DNA of 25,545 bases from an uncultured Oscillospiraceae bacterium. GTDB lineage: Bacteria; Bacillota; Clostridia; Oscillospirales; Oscillospiraceae. Location: contig CAJUOA010000040.1 of NCBI GenBank assembly GCA_910587785.1, positions 1-25,545 on the forward strand, in the 5' to 3' direction. Every line of letters starts with the position of its first letter. Positions within the stretch are counted from its first letter, which is position 1. The notes below the pieces were generated by a model. The model was not told the DNA's origin, ran no database searches, and worked only from the letters and a program-made list of their open reading frames with translations. Shown in pieces: positions 6,460 to 14,271 of the stretch. The translations under genes were made by a program, and so were the position numbers.

Positions 6460-7125
6460 ATGCTGAAAGCCGTTATTTTTGACCTGGACGGGACCCTGCT
6501 GTATACCATCAAAGACATCACCGCCGCGCTGAACCGGGCGCTGGCGGCCTGCGGCCTGCCCACCCATTCGGTGGAGGCGGTGCAGGGCTTTGTGGGCAAC
6601 GGCATCCGGGATGCCGTCCGCCGGGCCGTGCCGGAGGGCACGGCGGAGGAGGTGCAGGAGAAGGTGCTGGACCTCTACAAGGAGGACTACCGGGAGCACT
6701 GCGCGGAGTCGACAGTCTGCTATCCCGGCGTCCGGGAGCTGGCGGCGGGCCTGGACCGGGCGGGCATCGCCCAGGCAGTGCTCAGCAACAAGACCGAGGC
6801 CACTGCCCGGAAGGTGGTCGCGTCCTTTTTCCCTGACGGCCCCTTTGCCCACGTCTTCGGCCGCGTGGGGGACCGTCCGCTGAAGCCGGACCCCGCCGCC
6901 GCTGTGCCCGTGCTGGAAGCCCTGGGGTGCTCCCCGTCGGAAGCCGCCTACGTGGGCGACAGCGGGACGGACATGGTCTTCGCCCGGGCGGTGGGGATGC
7001 TCCCCGCGGCGGCGCCCTGGGGGTACCGCTCCCGGGAGGAGCTCGCCGCCAGCGGCGCGGTCCTCATGCCCGACGGCCCGGAGGACCTTCTGAAACTCCT
7101 TCTGGAGGGAAACCATACCTGGTAA
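6460..7125 (+). CDS. HAD-superfamily phosphatase, phosphoglycolate-phosphatase-like
   Basis: A 221-aa haloacid dehalogenase-type hydrolase that removes phosphate from small phosphorylated metabolites through an aspartyl-phosphate. Motif I is FDLDGTLL at 8-15, motif II is in VLSNKT, the Lys is in RPLKPDP, and motif IV is VGDSGTD. The alpha-helical cap lies between motif I and II, as in Gph/PGMB-type enzymes, and length is usual for that group. AGGAGG (6445-6450) precedes the ATG, and the promoter is a perfect consensus. One small oddity is Tyr where Gph proteins usually have Asp after DGTLL. Phosphoglycolate, from DNA repair, is the classic substrate, but a sugar phosphate is equally possible. 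Confidence 0.85.
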   Translation: MLKAVIFDLDGTLLYTIKDITAALNRALAACGLPTHSVEAVQGFVGNGIRDAVRRAVPEGTAEEVQEKVLDLYKEDYREHCAESTVCYPGVRELAAGLDRAGIAQAVLSNKTEATARKVVASFFPDGPFAHVFGRVGDRPLKPDPAAAVPVLEALGCSPSEAAYVGDSGTDMVFARAVGMLPAAAPWGYRSREELAASGAVLMPDGPEDLLKLLLEGNHTW

Positions 7126-7128
7126 CGG

Positions 7129-7150
7129 CCTGGGGGCTTCAGCCCCCGGG
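7129..7150 (+). terminator. GC hairpin after the HAD gene, probable terminator
   Basis: CCTGGGGGC, loop TTCA, GCCCCCGGG: nine pairs with one G-U, four nt after the stop codon. The downstream tract CTTTCGC is only weakly T-rich, so termination strength is uncertain. Confidence 0.5.
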
Positions 7151-7217
7151 CTTTCGCATCCAAACCGGGCGGGGATGGGCGTCCCGCCGATTTCCTGTCA
7201 GCCCCTGCGAAATCCTC

Positions 7218-7246
7218 TTGCGCAGAAAACCTCCAGATGATATAAT
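7218..7246 (+). promoter_or_regulatory. Promoter of the sulfur operon
   Basis: TTGCGC (7218-7223), 17 bp, TATAAT (7241-7246), about 45 nt before the ATG at 7293. It is the only good promoter seen ahead of the three-gene set. Confidence 0.7.
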
Positions 7247-7292
7247 GAACCATCCAGCTGCATCCAAAATCAAGACGAAAGGGAGCGAAAGC

Positions 7293-8918
7293 ATGAAAAT
7301 ATTGGTACTGGGCGGCGTGGCGGCAGGAACGAAGGCGGCCGCAAAGCTCTTGCGGGAGGACCGTTCCTGCGAGGTGACGGTGCTGACCAAGGGCAAAGAC
7401 ATCTCCTACGCCGGGTGCGGCCTGCCCTACTACGTAGGCGGCGTCATCGAGGACAAGGCCCAGCTCATCGTCAACACCCCGGAGAAGTACGAGAAGCTCA
7501 CCGGCGCGAAGGTCCTCACCGAGACCGAGGCCGTGGCGGTCCATCCGGCGGAGCACACCGTGGAGGCCAAGGACCTCAAAACAGGCGAAACTGCCACCTA
7601 CTCCTACGACAAGCTGGTCATCGCCACCGGGGCTTCCCCCTTCGTGCCGGACGTGCCGGGGCTGAACGTGAAGAACGTCTTCGTCATGCGCACCCCCGAC
7701 GACGCCATTGCCCTGCGGGAGGCGGTGGAGGCCGGAGGCATCAAGCGGGCCGTGGTGGCCGGAGGCGGCTTCATCGGCCTGGAGGTGGCGGAGAACCTGG
7801 CCCTCAAGGGCGTGCGGGTCAGCGTCATCGACTTCGCCCCCCATGTCCTGCCCAGCTTCCTGGACCCCGAGCTCTGCGAGTACGTGGAAAACCGCATGGC
7901 CGAGGCCGGCGTCATGCCCATGACGGGCGTCGCCCTGGAGGGCGTGGAGGGCGCGGAGAAGGTGGAGAAGGTCCTCACCAGCAAGCGGGCCATGAAGGCC
8001 GACGCCCTGGTCCTGGCCATCGGCATCCGGCCCAACACCGCCTTCCTGGAGGGCTCCGGCATCGAGATGTTCAAGGGCACCATCCTCACCGACGGCCACA
8101 TGCGCACCAACGCAGAGGACATCTACGCCGCCGGTGACTGCGCCATGGTCACCAACCGGCAGACCGGAAAGCCCGCCTGGTCCCCCATGGGCTCCACGGC
8201 CAACATCTCCGCCCGGGTCCTGGCGGAGAATCTGGCGGGAAAGGATGTAACCTATCCCGGCGTCCTGGGCACCGGCGTGGCGAAGCTCCCCGGCGGCATC
8301 AACGCGGGCCGCACGGGCCTCACCGAGACCGCCGCACGGGCGGAAGGATACGACGTGGTCACCGCCTCCGCCGCCGTGGACGACAAGGCCCACTACTACC
8401 CCGGCGCGGACGTCTTTCTCATCAAGCTCACCGCCGACCGGGCCTCCCGGAAGCTCCTGGGCGTCCAGGTCCTGGGTCCCGGTGCGGTGGACAAGGTGAC
8501 GGATATCGGCGTCACCGCCATCTCCCTGGGGGCCACGGTGGACCAGCTCCAGGGGCTGGACTTCGCCTACGCGCCCCCCTTCTCCACCGCCATCCACCCC
8601 TTTGCCGCCGCCCTGAACGTGCTCTGCAACAAGCTGGACGGCGCGCTGGAGTCCATCACCCCCGCCGAGTACGCCGGGGGCGCCGCAGAGGGCTACGAGG
8701 TGGTGGACTGCGGCCGGGTCCCGTTTATCTCCGGGAAGCGCTACATGGGCCTGACCACCATCGACGGCCCCATGGACGGCTTCGGCAGAGAGGACAAAAT
8801 TCTCCTTGTCTGCAACAAGGGAAAGCAGGCCTACCTGGCCCAGAACCGCCTGAAATTCTACGGCTACTCCAACACCAAGGTCCTGGAGGGCGGCGCGGCG
8901 TTCACGGAGTTTGAGTAA
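7293..8918 (+). CDS. FAD-dependent CoA-disulfide / polysulfide reductase with C-terminal rhodanese-like domain
   Basis: A 541-aa flavoprotein. Residues 1-450 form the pyridine-nucleotide-disulfide oxidoreductase fold: FAD-binding LVLGGVAAGTKAAAK at the N-terminus, the active-site Cys42 in SYAGCGLPYY that marks the CoA-disulfide reductase / NADH oxidase / Npsr group, the NAD(P)H site VVAGGGFIGLEVAENL, and AAGDCA near 285. Residues about 450-541 look like a rhodanese domain with Cys507 in the loop LVCNKGKQA, the position that carries persulfide. Such CoADR-Rhd fusions reduce CoA-persulfide or polysulfide with NAD(P)H, releasing H2S. GGGAG precedes the chosen start; the frame is open further upstream but that overlaps the HAD gene. 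First gene of an operon with a sulfite-reductase-like gene 56 bp downstream. Confidence 0.88.
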   Translation: MKILVLGGVAAGTKAAAKLLREDRSCEVTVLTKGKDISYAGCGLPYYVGGVIEDKAQLIVNTPEKYEKLTGAKVLTETEAVAVHPAEHTVEAKDLKTGETATYSYDKLVIATGASPFVPDVPGLNVKNVFVMRTPDDAIALREAVEAGGIKRAVVAGGGFIGLEVAENLALKGVRVSVIDFAPHVLPSFLDPELCEYVENRMAEAGVMPMTGVALEGVEGAEKVEKVLTSKRAMKADALVLAIGIRPNTAFLEGSGIEMFKGTILTDGHMRTNAEDIYAAGDCAMVTNRQTGKPAWSPMGSTANISARVLAENLAGKDVTYPGVLGTGVAKLPGGINAGRTGLTETAARAEGYDVVTASAAVDDKAHYYPGADVFLIKLTADRASRKLLGVQVLGPGAVDKVTDIGVTAISLGATVDQLQGLDFAYAPPFSTAIHPFAAALNVLCNKLDGALESITPAEYAGGAAEGYEVVDCGRVPFISGKRYMGLTTIDGPMDGFGREDKILLVCNKGKQAYLAQNRLKFYGYSNTKVLEGGAAFTEFE

Positions 8919-8974
8919 GGCGTTCCTTTCGATCCAGATTGACCATATACAAAACCATTCAGAAGGAGATAACT

Positions 8975-9928
8975 ATGGCAACTTTGACTGTCAGCGCCGC
9001 CGACGAGAAGCGGGTGAAGGCGCTGGGATTCCTCAGCAACAAGGGCACGGACAATTTCTCCGGCCGCATCATCACAGTGAACGGCAAGATCACCGCCGAA
9101 CAGCACAAGAAGATCGCCGAGGCGGCGGAGAAGTTCGGCAACGGCAATATCACCTTCACCACCCGCCTGACCATCGAGGTCCAGGGCATCCCCTACGAGA
9201 AAATCGAGGACTTCCGGGCCTTCCTCCGGGAGGCGGGGCTGGAGACCGGCGGCACCGGCTCTCTGGTGCGCCCTGTGGTGGCCTGCAAGGGCACCACCTG
9301 CCAGTACGGCCTGCTGGACTCCTTCGGCCTCAGCGAGGAGATCCACCGCCGCTTCTACGAGGGCTATCACACCGTGCGCCTGCCCCACAAGTTCAAGATC
9401 GCCGTGGGCGGCTGTCCCAACAACTGCGTCAAGCCCGACCTCAACGACCTGGGCATCATCGGCCAGTACATCCCCAAGTTTGACGAGGACGAGTGCAACG
9501 GGTGCAAGAAGTGCTCCGTGGAGGCCGCCTGCCCCATGGGCGCGGCCAAGCTGGAGGACGGTGTCCTGGCCATCGACAAGGACATCTGCAACAACTGCGG
9601 CCGGTGCGTGGGCACCTGCCACTTTGACGCCCTCAGCGAGGGCACCTACGGCTACAAGATCTACATCGGCGGGCGCTGGGGCAAGAAGGTGGCCCAGGGC
9701 CGGGCCCTCAGCAAGATCTTCACTGACAAGGAGGAGGCGCTCAGCGTCATTGAGAAGGCCATTCTCCTCTTCCGGGAGCAGGGGCAGACCGGCGAGCGCT
9801 TCGCCAAGACCATCGAGCGCCTGGGCTTTGAGAACGTGGAAAAGCAGCTCCTGGACAACGGCCTCCTGGAGCGCAGGCAGGCCATCCTGGACGCCCAGCT
9901 CCACCTCACCGGCGGGGCCACCTGCTGA
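8975..9928 (+). CDS. Siroheme sulfite/nitrite-reductase-like protein with two 4Fe-4S ferredoxin clusters (AsrC-like)
   Basis: A 317-aa redox protein. After an N-terminal ferredoxin-like half domain (residues 10-90, GRIITVNGKITAEQ to RAFLREAGL) come the siroheme/4Fe-4S ligands: ACKGTTC (C104, C109) and GGCPNNC (C147, C151). Two ferredoxin motifs follow, CNGCKKCSVEAAC (C174 onward) and CNNCGRCVGTC (C205 onward). This order is that of the anaerobic sulfite reductase catalytic subunit AsrC, and length is close to it. It would reduce sulfite (six electrons) to sulfide in the cytoplasm. Its usual electron-transfer partners AsrA and AsrB are not in this window. AGAAGGAGAT precedes the ATG at 8975. 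The flanking polysulfide reductase and D-cysteine desulfhydrase genes support a sulfide role; nitrite is a less likely substrate. Confidence 0.82.
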   Translation: MATLTVSAADEKRVKALGFLSNKGTDNFSGRIITVNGKITAEQHKKIAEAAEKFGNGNITFTTRLTIEVQGIPYEKIEDFRAFLREAGLETGGTGSLVRPVVACKGTTCQYGLLDSFGLSEEIHRRFYEGYHTVRLPHKFKIAVGGCPNNCVKPDLNDLGIIGQYIPKFDEDECNGCKKCSVEAACPMGAAKLEDGVLAIDKDICNNCGRCVGTCHFDALSEGTYGYKIYIGGRWGKKVAQGRALSKIFTDKEEALSVIEKAILLFREQGQTGERFAKTIERLGFENVEKQLLDNGLLERRQAILDAQLHLTGGATC

Positions 9929-9942
9929 GCAGAGGGACGGCC

Positions 9943-10905
9943 ATGAAACAGATCACCGACTTCCCCTCTGTCCCGCTCGCCCTGCTCCCCACGCCCCTCT
10001 ACAAGCTGGAGAACCTGAGCCGGGAGACGGGCAAAAACATCTATATCAAGCGGGATGACATGACCGGCGCGGCCCTGGGGGGCAACAAGGTCCGCAAGCT
10101 GGAGTTCCTTCTCGCCGACGCCAGAGCCAAGGGCGCGGACGTGGTCCTCACCGCCGGGGGGCCCCAGTCCAACCACGCCATGCTCACCGCCGCCTGCGCC
10201 GCGAAGCTGGGCATGAGCGCCATATTGGTGCTGAAGAAGCGGGGCGTCCTCTCCGGCGGGAACCTGATTTTGGACGAAATCTTCGGCGCGGAGGTCCGTT
10301 TCGTGGATACGGACTCCTATGACGGCGTGTACGCCGAGATGGAGCGCATCATGGCGGACCTCCGCGCCCAGGGACACACCCCTTACTTCATCCCCGTGGG
10401 CGGCTCCGTGCCCCTGGGGTGCCTGGGGTACGTCAACTGCGCCAAGGAGATCGCCAATCAGGCCGAAGACCTGGGCGTGGACTTTGACATCATCGTCAGC
10501 GCCACCGGCTCCGGCGGCACCTACGCGGGGCTGACCCTGGGGGCGAAGCTCTTCCTCCCCGGTACGGCCTCCGTGGGCATCGGCGTCTGCGACGACCCCT
10601 TCGAGGCCATCTCCCTGGACCTCATGGAGGGCACCGCCGCCCTTCTGGAGGCGGACGTCCCCGTGGACCCGGCGGACATCCGCATCCACTACCACATCGG
10701 CCCCGGCTACGCCATCCCCAGTCCCGAGGGCACCGCCGCCGTCAAGCGCCTTGCCCGCACCGAGGGCATTCTGGTGGACCCCGTGTATACCGGCAAGGCC
10801 CTGGCAGGGTTCTTCCAGCTTCTGGAGGAGGACAGCGCCTTCCGGGACGCCGAAAACATCCTCTTCCTCCACACCGGCGGCGCGGGAGCGCTCTTCGCGG
10901 TGTGA
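9943..10905 (+). CDS. PLP-dependent D-cysteine desulfhydrase / ACC-deaminase-family protein
   Basis: A 320-aa fold-type II PLP enzyme. PLP would bind Lys49 in GGNKVRKLEFL, and AGGPQSNHAMLTAA at 71-84 with a later SATGSGGTYAGL (phosphate loop) are family marks. The family includes D-cysteine desulfhydrase (D-Cys to pyruvate, H2S and NH3) and 1-aminocyclopropane-1-carboxylate deaminase; sequence alone, seen by eye, does not separate them. Position right after a sulfite-reductase-like gene (14-bp gap, GAGGGACGGCC ahead of the ATG) and a polysulfide reductase favours desulfhydrase. It is the last gene of the operon. Length is normal. Confidence 0.85.
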   Translation: MKQITDFPSVPLALLPTPLYKLENLSRETGKNIYIKRDDMTGAALGGNKVRKLEFLLADARAKGADVVLTAGGPQSNHAMLTAACAAKLGMSAILVLKKRGVLSGGNLILDEIFGAEVRFVDTDSYDGVYAEMERIMADLRAQGHTPYFIPVGGSVPLGCLGYVNCAKEIANQAEDLGVDFDIIVSATGSGGTYAGLTLGAKLFLPGTASVGIGVCDDPFEAISLDLMEGTAALLEADVPVDPADIRIHYHIGPGYAIPSPEGTAAVKRLARTEGILVDPVYTGKALAGFFQLLEEDSAFRDAENILFLHTGGAGALFAV

Positions 10906-11017
10906 GGCCCCAGGCGCTCTGAAAATTTTTCTTGCAGGAGAACCCCTCTCTTCTCTTTACGACTATACCGGTGAAGGCCGGCCCAGCGCCGGCGCTACTG
11001 ATAAAGGAGTTGTCATC
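10906..11017. other. Intergenic leader with 12-nt palindrome
   Basis: No strong terminator follows the desulfhydrase gene. The perfect palindrome AGCGCCGGCGCT lies at 10985-10996, about 20 nt before the lipoprotein start; with the preceding GCCGGC it can form a GC-rich hairpin. No promoter with both boxes is evident, so the lipoprotein may be read from the upstream operon. Confidence 0.35.
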
Positions 11018-11509
11018 ATGAAGAGAAGGATCATCATTGCATCTGCCCTGTGTCTGCTCCTGGCGGGCTGCGGCGGAAAAGAAGCGGAAGAAGCTGCGCC
11101 TGCGGGACTTCAGCTCCCCGCAGAGACCACTGTCCTGACCGTCCCGCCTGAGCCCGAAGCGCCGCCCGCTCCGGCGGAGGCGGAGGAGCGCTTCTCCGAC
11201 CGGTATACCGGCACCTGGCGGGATGCGGAGGATGGCGCGTCCGGCGGGCAGTGCGCCATGACCATTGCCTGTGAAGACGGCGTCCACTACACCATCGGCA
11301 TCACCTGGGCGGAGGACCGCTGGGCATATACCGGCACCTATGACGAGGACTGGGAGGGCATCGACTACATTGGCACCCGGTACGTCCAGGAGGAGGCCGC
11401 TCTGGAGGAGGCCACGGGCCTTGTCTACCTGGACGGGGACGGTACGCTCCTCTGGGAGGACACCTTTGAGCACCGGGGCGATGGCCTCAAATTCCAGCGT
11501 GAAAACTGA
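11018..11509 (+). CDS. Small secreted lipoprotein, unknown function
   Basis: A 163-aa protein with a lipoprotein signal peptide: MKRR, a hydrophobic IIIASALCLLLAG, and lipobox LLAGC with Cys18. Residues 22-60 form a low-complexity Pro/Glu/Ala spacer (PPEPEAPPAPAEAE), which would hold the folded part away from the membrane. Residues 62-163 (RYTGTWRDAEDG to HRGDGLKFQREN) read as one small beta-rich domain with several Trp and Tyr. I know no family name. AAAGGAG lies before the ATG. A strong hairpin follows, so the transcript ends here. It is not clear whether it belongs to the sulfur operon. Confidence 0.75.
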   Translation: MKRRIIIASALCLLLAGCGGKEAEEAAPAGLQLPAETTVLTVPPEPEAPPAPAEAEERFSDRYTGTWRDAEDGASGGQCAMTIACEDGVHYTIGITWAEDRWAYTGTYDEDWEGIDYIGTRYVQEEAALEEATGLVYLDGDGTLLWEDTFEHRGDGLKFQREN

Positions 11510-11518
11510 ACCAGGAGA

Positions 11519-11558
11519 GGGCCCGTCCGCCGGAGCAGTTCCGGCAGACGGGCCCTTT
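11519..11558 (+). terminator. Terminator after the lipoprotein gene
   Basis: GGGCCCGTC (11519-11527) and GCCGGA (11529-11534) pair with TCCGGC (11540-11545) and GACGGGCCC (11547-11555), giving 15 pairs with one mismatch, then TTT. It separates the lipoprotein gene from the convergent spore germination gene; the minus side lacks a T-run. Confidence 0.7.
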
Positions 11559-11579
11559 CCATCCAAAGAAAAAACAGAT

Positions 11580-12998
11580 TCAGGAGTTATCTTTACTGAT
11601 AGGCCTGCGGACCAGGAGGCGGCCCAGTGCTTTGGCGTTGAAGGGGATGAGCGGATAGAGGTACCCCTTGCCGAGGATGGGCTTGGTGGTCAGGAGCATC
11701 AAAAACAGCCCCACAACGCCCAAGATCAGCCCCCAGAGGTCCAGGAGCGCCACCAAAATGAGCAGGACCATGCGGGTAAGCTTGAGGGCGTAGCCCAGCT
11801 CGAAGCTGGGCTGGGCGAAGTTGGCGATGGCCACAAAGGCCATATAGACCAGCACCTCCGGCACCATCCACCGGGCCTGAACGGCGAAATCCCCCAAAAT
11901 CAGGGCACCCAGCATACTGAAGGAGTTGCTCAGGGCGTCCGGGGTGTTGAGGGAGGCGAGCTTGAGTAGGTCCACCACAAAGTCCAGCAGAAGGAGCTGG
12001 ATGAGGAGCGGCACGCTCCCCGGCTCCTCAGGGACGATGAAGGCCAGCGCCTCCGGCACCCGGGAGGCGTCCTTCACCAGCAGGTACCACACCGGCGTGA
12101 TAAAGAGGGCCAAAAAGATCACGATCATCCGCAGATAGCGGAGATAGGTGCCCACCAGAGGCGGAAAATAGTAGTCGTTGGCCTCCTCCATAAAGTTGAA
12201 GAGGCAGGTGGGCATGAGCATGACAGAGGGCGAATTGTCCACCAGGAGCACGATGTCCCCTTCCATGATGCAGGCAGTGGCGGTGTCGGGCCGCTCGGTG
12301 TAGCGGACCTTGGGGAAGGGATTGTACCACTGGGGCTTGACGATGGACTCGGCCACGCTCTCCTGACTCATGGAGATGGAGCCCACGTCAATGCGCTCCA
12401 GCTTGGCGCGGAGCTCGGCCAGGTCCTTTTTGTCCACCTGGTTCTCCATATACGCCAGGACCACGTCGGTCTGACTGCGGCCGCCCACCTGGTGGTGCTC
12501 CAGGGTCAGCTGGGGGTCCCGGATACGGCGGCGGAGGAGGGCGGTGTTCTGGACCATGGTCTCGGTGAACCCGTCGTGACTGCCCCGGAGGACCTTGCCG
12601 TCCGAGGGCTCCTCCACGCTCCGGCCGGGGAACTTCTTCGCGTCGATCATGGCGCAGGAGCCAAAGCCCTCCAGCAGGAGGATGGTCTTTCCGATAAACG
12701 CGCCGGCGAGGATCTTATCGACGTTGTTCTCACAGTCCACCTCGCAGAAGGTGACGCACCGGTCGATGAACTCCTGCATATTTTGGGCCCCCTCCCCCAG
12801 AGCCGCGCCCTGCCCGAGGAGGAAGGAGGTGATGCGCTCGATGACGCCGTCGTCGCCGTAGCCGTCGATGACGTAGAGACGGCCCTTCCACTGGCCGATG
12901 TAGAGGTCCCGGCTGATGACGTCGTAGTTGCGGCCCACGCCCAGGAGGGTGTCGAGGACCTTCTGATTTTCCGCCAAAGAGGTGGTGAGCTGTTCCAT
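11580..12998 (-). CDS. spoVAF: Spore germination protein, GerA-family A subunit, SpoVAF-like
   Basis: A 472-aa membrane protein of the forespore/spore inner membrane. The N-terminal soluble half opens with MEQLTTSLAENQKVLDTLLG and then NYDVISRDLYIGQWKGRLYVIDGYGDD, the pattern I associate with SpoVAF; FNFMEEANDYYFPPLVGTYLRYLR leads into five or so membrane segments (about residues 285-430: IVIFLALFITPVWYLLV, LLIQLLLLDFVVDLL, VLVYMAFVAIANF, MVLLILVALLDLWGLILG). GerAA/SpoVAF proteins act in nutrient sensing and in release of ions and dipicolinate at germination. The start at 12998 has GCGGAGGAACTG upstream. A sigma-G-like promoter lies at 13029-13057. It stands alone rather than in a spoVA operon; a GerA-type receptor A subunit is the alternative reading. 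Confidence 0.85.
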   Translation of the reverse strand: MEQLTTSLAENQKVLDTLLGVGRNYDVISRDLYIGQWKGRLYVIDGYGDDGVIERITSFLLGQGAALGEGAQNMQEFIDRCVTFCEVDCENNVDKILAGAFIGKTILLLEGFGSCAMIDAKKFPGRSVEEPSDGKVLRGSHDGFTETMVQNTALLRRRIRDPQLTLEHHQVGGRSQTDVVLAYMENQVDKKDLAELRAKLERIDVGSISMSQESVAESIVKPQWYNPFPKVRYTERPDTATACIMEGDIVLLVDNSPSVMLMPTCLFNFMEEANDYYFPPLVGTYLRYLRMIVIFLALFITPVWYLLVKDASRVPEALAFIVPEEPGSVPLLIQLLLLDFVVDLLKLASLNTPDALSNSFSMLGALILGDFAVQARWMVPEVLVYMAFVAIANFAQPSFELGYALKLTRMVLLILVALLDLWGLILGVVGLFLMLLTTKPILGKGYLYPLIPFNAKALGRLLVRRPISKDNS

Positions 12999-13028
12999 AG
13001 CAGTTCCTCCGCAGATCGTAGTTTGAGG

Positions 13029-13057
13029 TAGTATCTGCGAAAGAAGCGGTTTTATCC
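13029..13057 (-). promoter_or_regulatory. Sigma-G-like sporulation promoter of spoVAF
   Basis: On the minus strand GGATA (13057-13053), 17 bp, GATACTA (13035-13029). Known forespore sigma-G promoters have a GMATR-type -35 and CATNMTA-type -10 at 17-18 bp; the -10 here matches six of seven positions and the -35 four of five. The transcript would start about 25 nt before the ATG. Function of the gene agrees with this. Confidence 0.55.
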
Positions 13058-13082
13058 GCAAAACGGCGGCAAAAAACGGGCC

Positions 13083-13784
13083 CTAGACCAGCGCCTCTCC
13101 TCCCGCCTGCCGGATGGCCTCCAATGCGAGGACAAGGGTGGGGTCCACCGCCGGGTAGACCATGTGGTAGAGGGCGAAGGCTAAGGGCAGCTCCGTACAG
13201 CCCAAAACCAGCGTCTCCGCGCCTCGGTCCAGGAGATCCTCCATAGCCCGGCGGGCTTCGGAGATGTCGAAGTGCATGTTCCCCGCCTTCACGCCCCGGT
13301 AGACCATATCCATCATGGCCTGCTGTCCCGGGGCGTCCGGGGTCAGCAGGCCGATGCCCGTCCCGGCGAAGGCCTCCTGATAGGCCCCGGTCCGGACGGT
13401 GCCGTCCGTGGCCAAAAGCCCCGCGCATTTGACCCCCATCCGGCCCAGGTCCCGGGCCGTAAGCCGCAGCATGTGCAAAACCGGGATGTCTACCGCGCCC
13501 TGTACCGCGCCGTAGAAGTTGTGGGCCGTGTTGCAGGGGATCACCAAAAGGCCCGCGCCCATCCGCTCCAGCAGGCGGGCGCTTTTCACCATCTCCGGCG
13601 CGGGGTCCCCGCCGCCGTGGAGCAGGGCCTCCGTCCGGTCCGGGATGGCGGTGTTGTTGTCGATGAGCACCCGCAGGTGTTCCTGGTCCGTCTCCGCCCT
13701 GGTGTGCAGTACGATCTTGCGGAAGATGTCCACCGTGGCGAGGGGACCCATCCCGCCGATCACGCCGATCGCTTTCTTCTCCAT
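13083..13784 (-). CDS. Aspartate/glutamate racemase family protein
   Basis: A 233-aa PLP-independent amino-acid racemase of the Asp/Glu/hydantoin family. These invert the alpha carbon with two cysteines acting as acid and base: Cys84 in IPCNTAH and Cys196 in LGCTELP, both present. The start, KAIGVIGGMGPLATVDIFRKI, is typical of the aspartate-racemase (RacD/YgeA) branch rather than MurI, so L-Asp/D-Asp or a broad specificity is the better guess. Length is usual. AAAAGGAGGACTTGCC precedes the ATG and a sigma-A promoter lies upstream. The spoVAF gene follows by 84 bp with its own sporulation promoter; racemase products are known germination effectors in some spore formers, but a link here is speculative. 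Confidence 0.87.
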   Translation of the reverse strand: MEKKAIGVIGGMGPLATVDIFRKIVLHTRAETDQEHLRVLIDNNTAIPDRTEALLHGGGDPAPEMVKSARLLERMGAGLLVIPCNTAHNFYGAVQGAVDIPVLHMLRLTARDLGRMGVKCAGLLATDGTVRTGAYQEAFAGTGIGLLTPDAPGQQAMMDMVYRGVKAGNMHFDISEARRAMEDLLDRGAETLVLGCTELPLAFALYHMVYPAVDPTLVLALEAIRQAGGEALV

Positions 13785-13819
13785 GGCAAGTCCTCCTTTT
13801 TAGGCTGAGGTCTGTGGAC

Positions 13820-13848
13820 AGTGTACCACTGGAGGAGAATAATTGCAA
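13820..13848 (-). promoter_or_regulatory. Sigma-A promoter of the racemase gene
   Basis: On the minus strand TTGCAA (13848-13843), 17 bp, TACACT (13825-13820), about 35 nt before the ATG at 13784. Confidence 0.6.
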
Positions 13849-13861
13849 CAGAATTTCCAAA

Positions 13862-14124
13862 AAATATAGTGGTTACTTTAGAGCCAGGGTAAAAAGTGAC
13901 GATAGATACCGGTTCAAACTGTCTAACCCTGTAGTTGAGCATGCGTATTGCCGCAAAGAGATGAATCATGAATACGAGGTGTACGACGTCTACTTCAACG
14001 CAATCCCTATTGGAACGACTCTTACAATTTATAACCCCGATGGAACCATCTGCGAGAATGTTTGGGTCCAGCCTGATGGAACTTTTGATTACTCAAGGCT
14101 GGAGATGCCCCATACGTTCAGCGG
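13862..14124 (+). pseudogene. Unrecognised low-GC coding fragment
   Basis: A plus-strand frame reads plausibly as protein (KYSGYFRARVKSDDRYRF, NHEYEVYDVYFNAIPIG, TLTIYNPDGTICENVWV, DGTFDYSRLEM) and has distinctly lower GC than all neighbours. It lacks a credible start: its first ATG at 13814 lies inside the racemase promoter region and has no ribosome binding site. It ends by running into an SLH remnant in another frame. It appears to be a foreign or decayed gene piece; I do not know the family. Confidence 0.4.
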
Positions 14125-14265
14125 CGGCGCCTCCGCACCACCTTCCCCCCTAACGGCACCTGCACCCGCGGGCAGATCGCTGCGTTCCTCTACCGCGCCT
14201 TCGCCAAGCAGGCCGCACCCGGCCCGGTCCCCTTTCGCAAAAAAATGGCTGTGCCGCTTTTTTGA
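14125..14265 (+). pseudogene. C-terminal remnant of an SLH-domain surface protein
   Basis: The frame from 14125 to the TGA at 14263 reads LRTTFPPNGTCTRGQIAAFLYRAFAKQ, the ending of an S-layer homology repeat (the TRGQ and FLYR parts are diagnostic). SLH domains anchor secreted proteins to cell-wall pyruvylated polymers. Only about 30 residues of one repeat remain, with no start and with a stop codon in the same frame at 14086, so it is a relic. Confidence 0.65.
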
Positions 14266-14271
14266 CCCGCA

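Noticed and set aside
6927..8918. An upstream start of the flavoprotein gene inside the HAD gene
   Set aside because: The Rossmann-type N-terminus begins at 7293, with a ribosome binding site and a promoter directly upstream.
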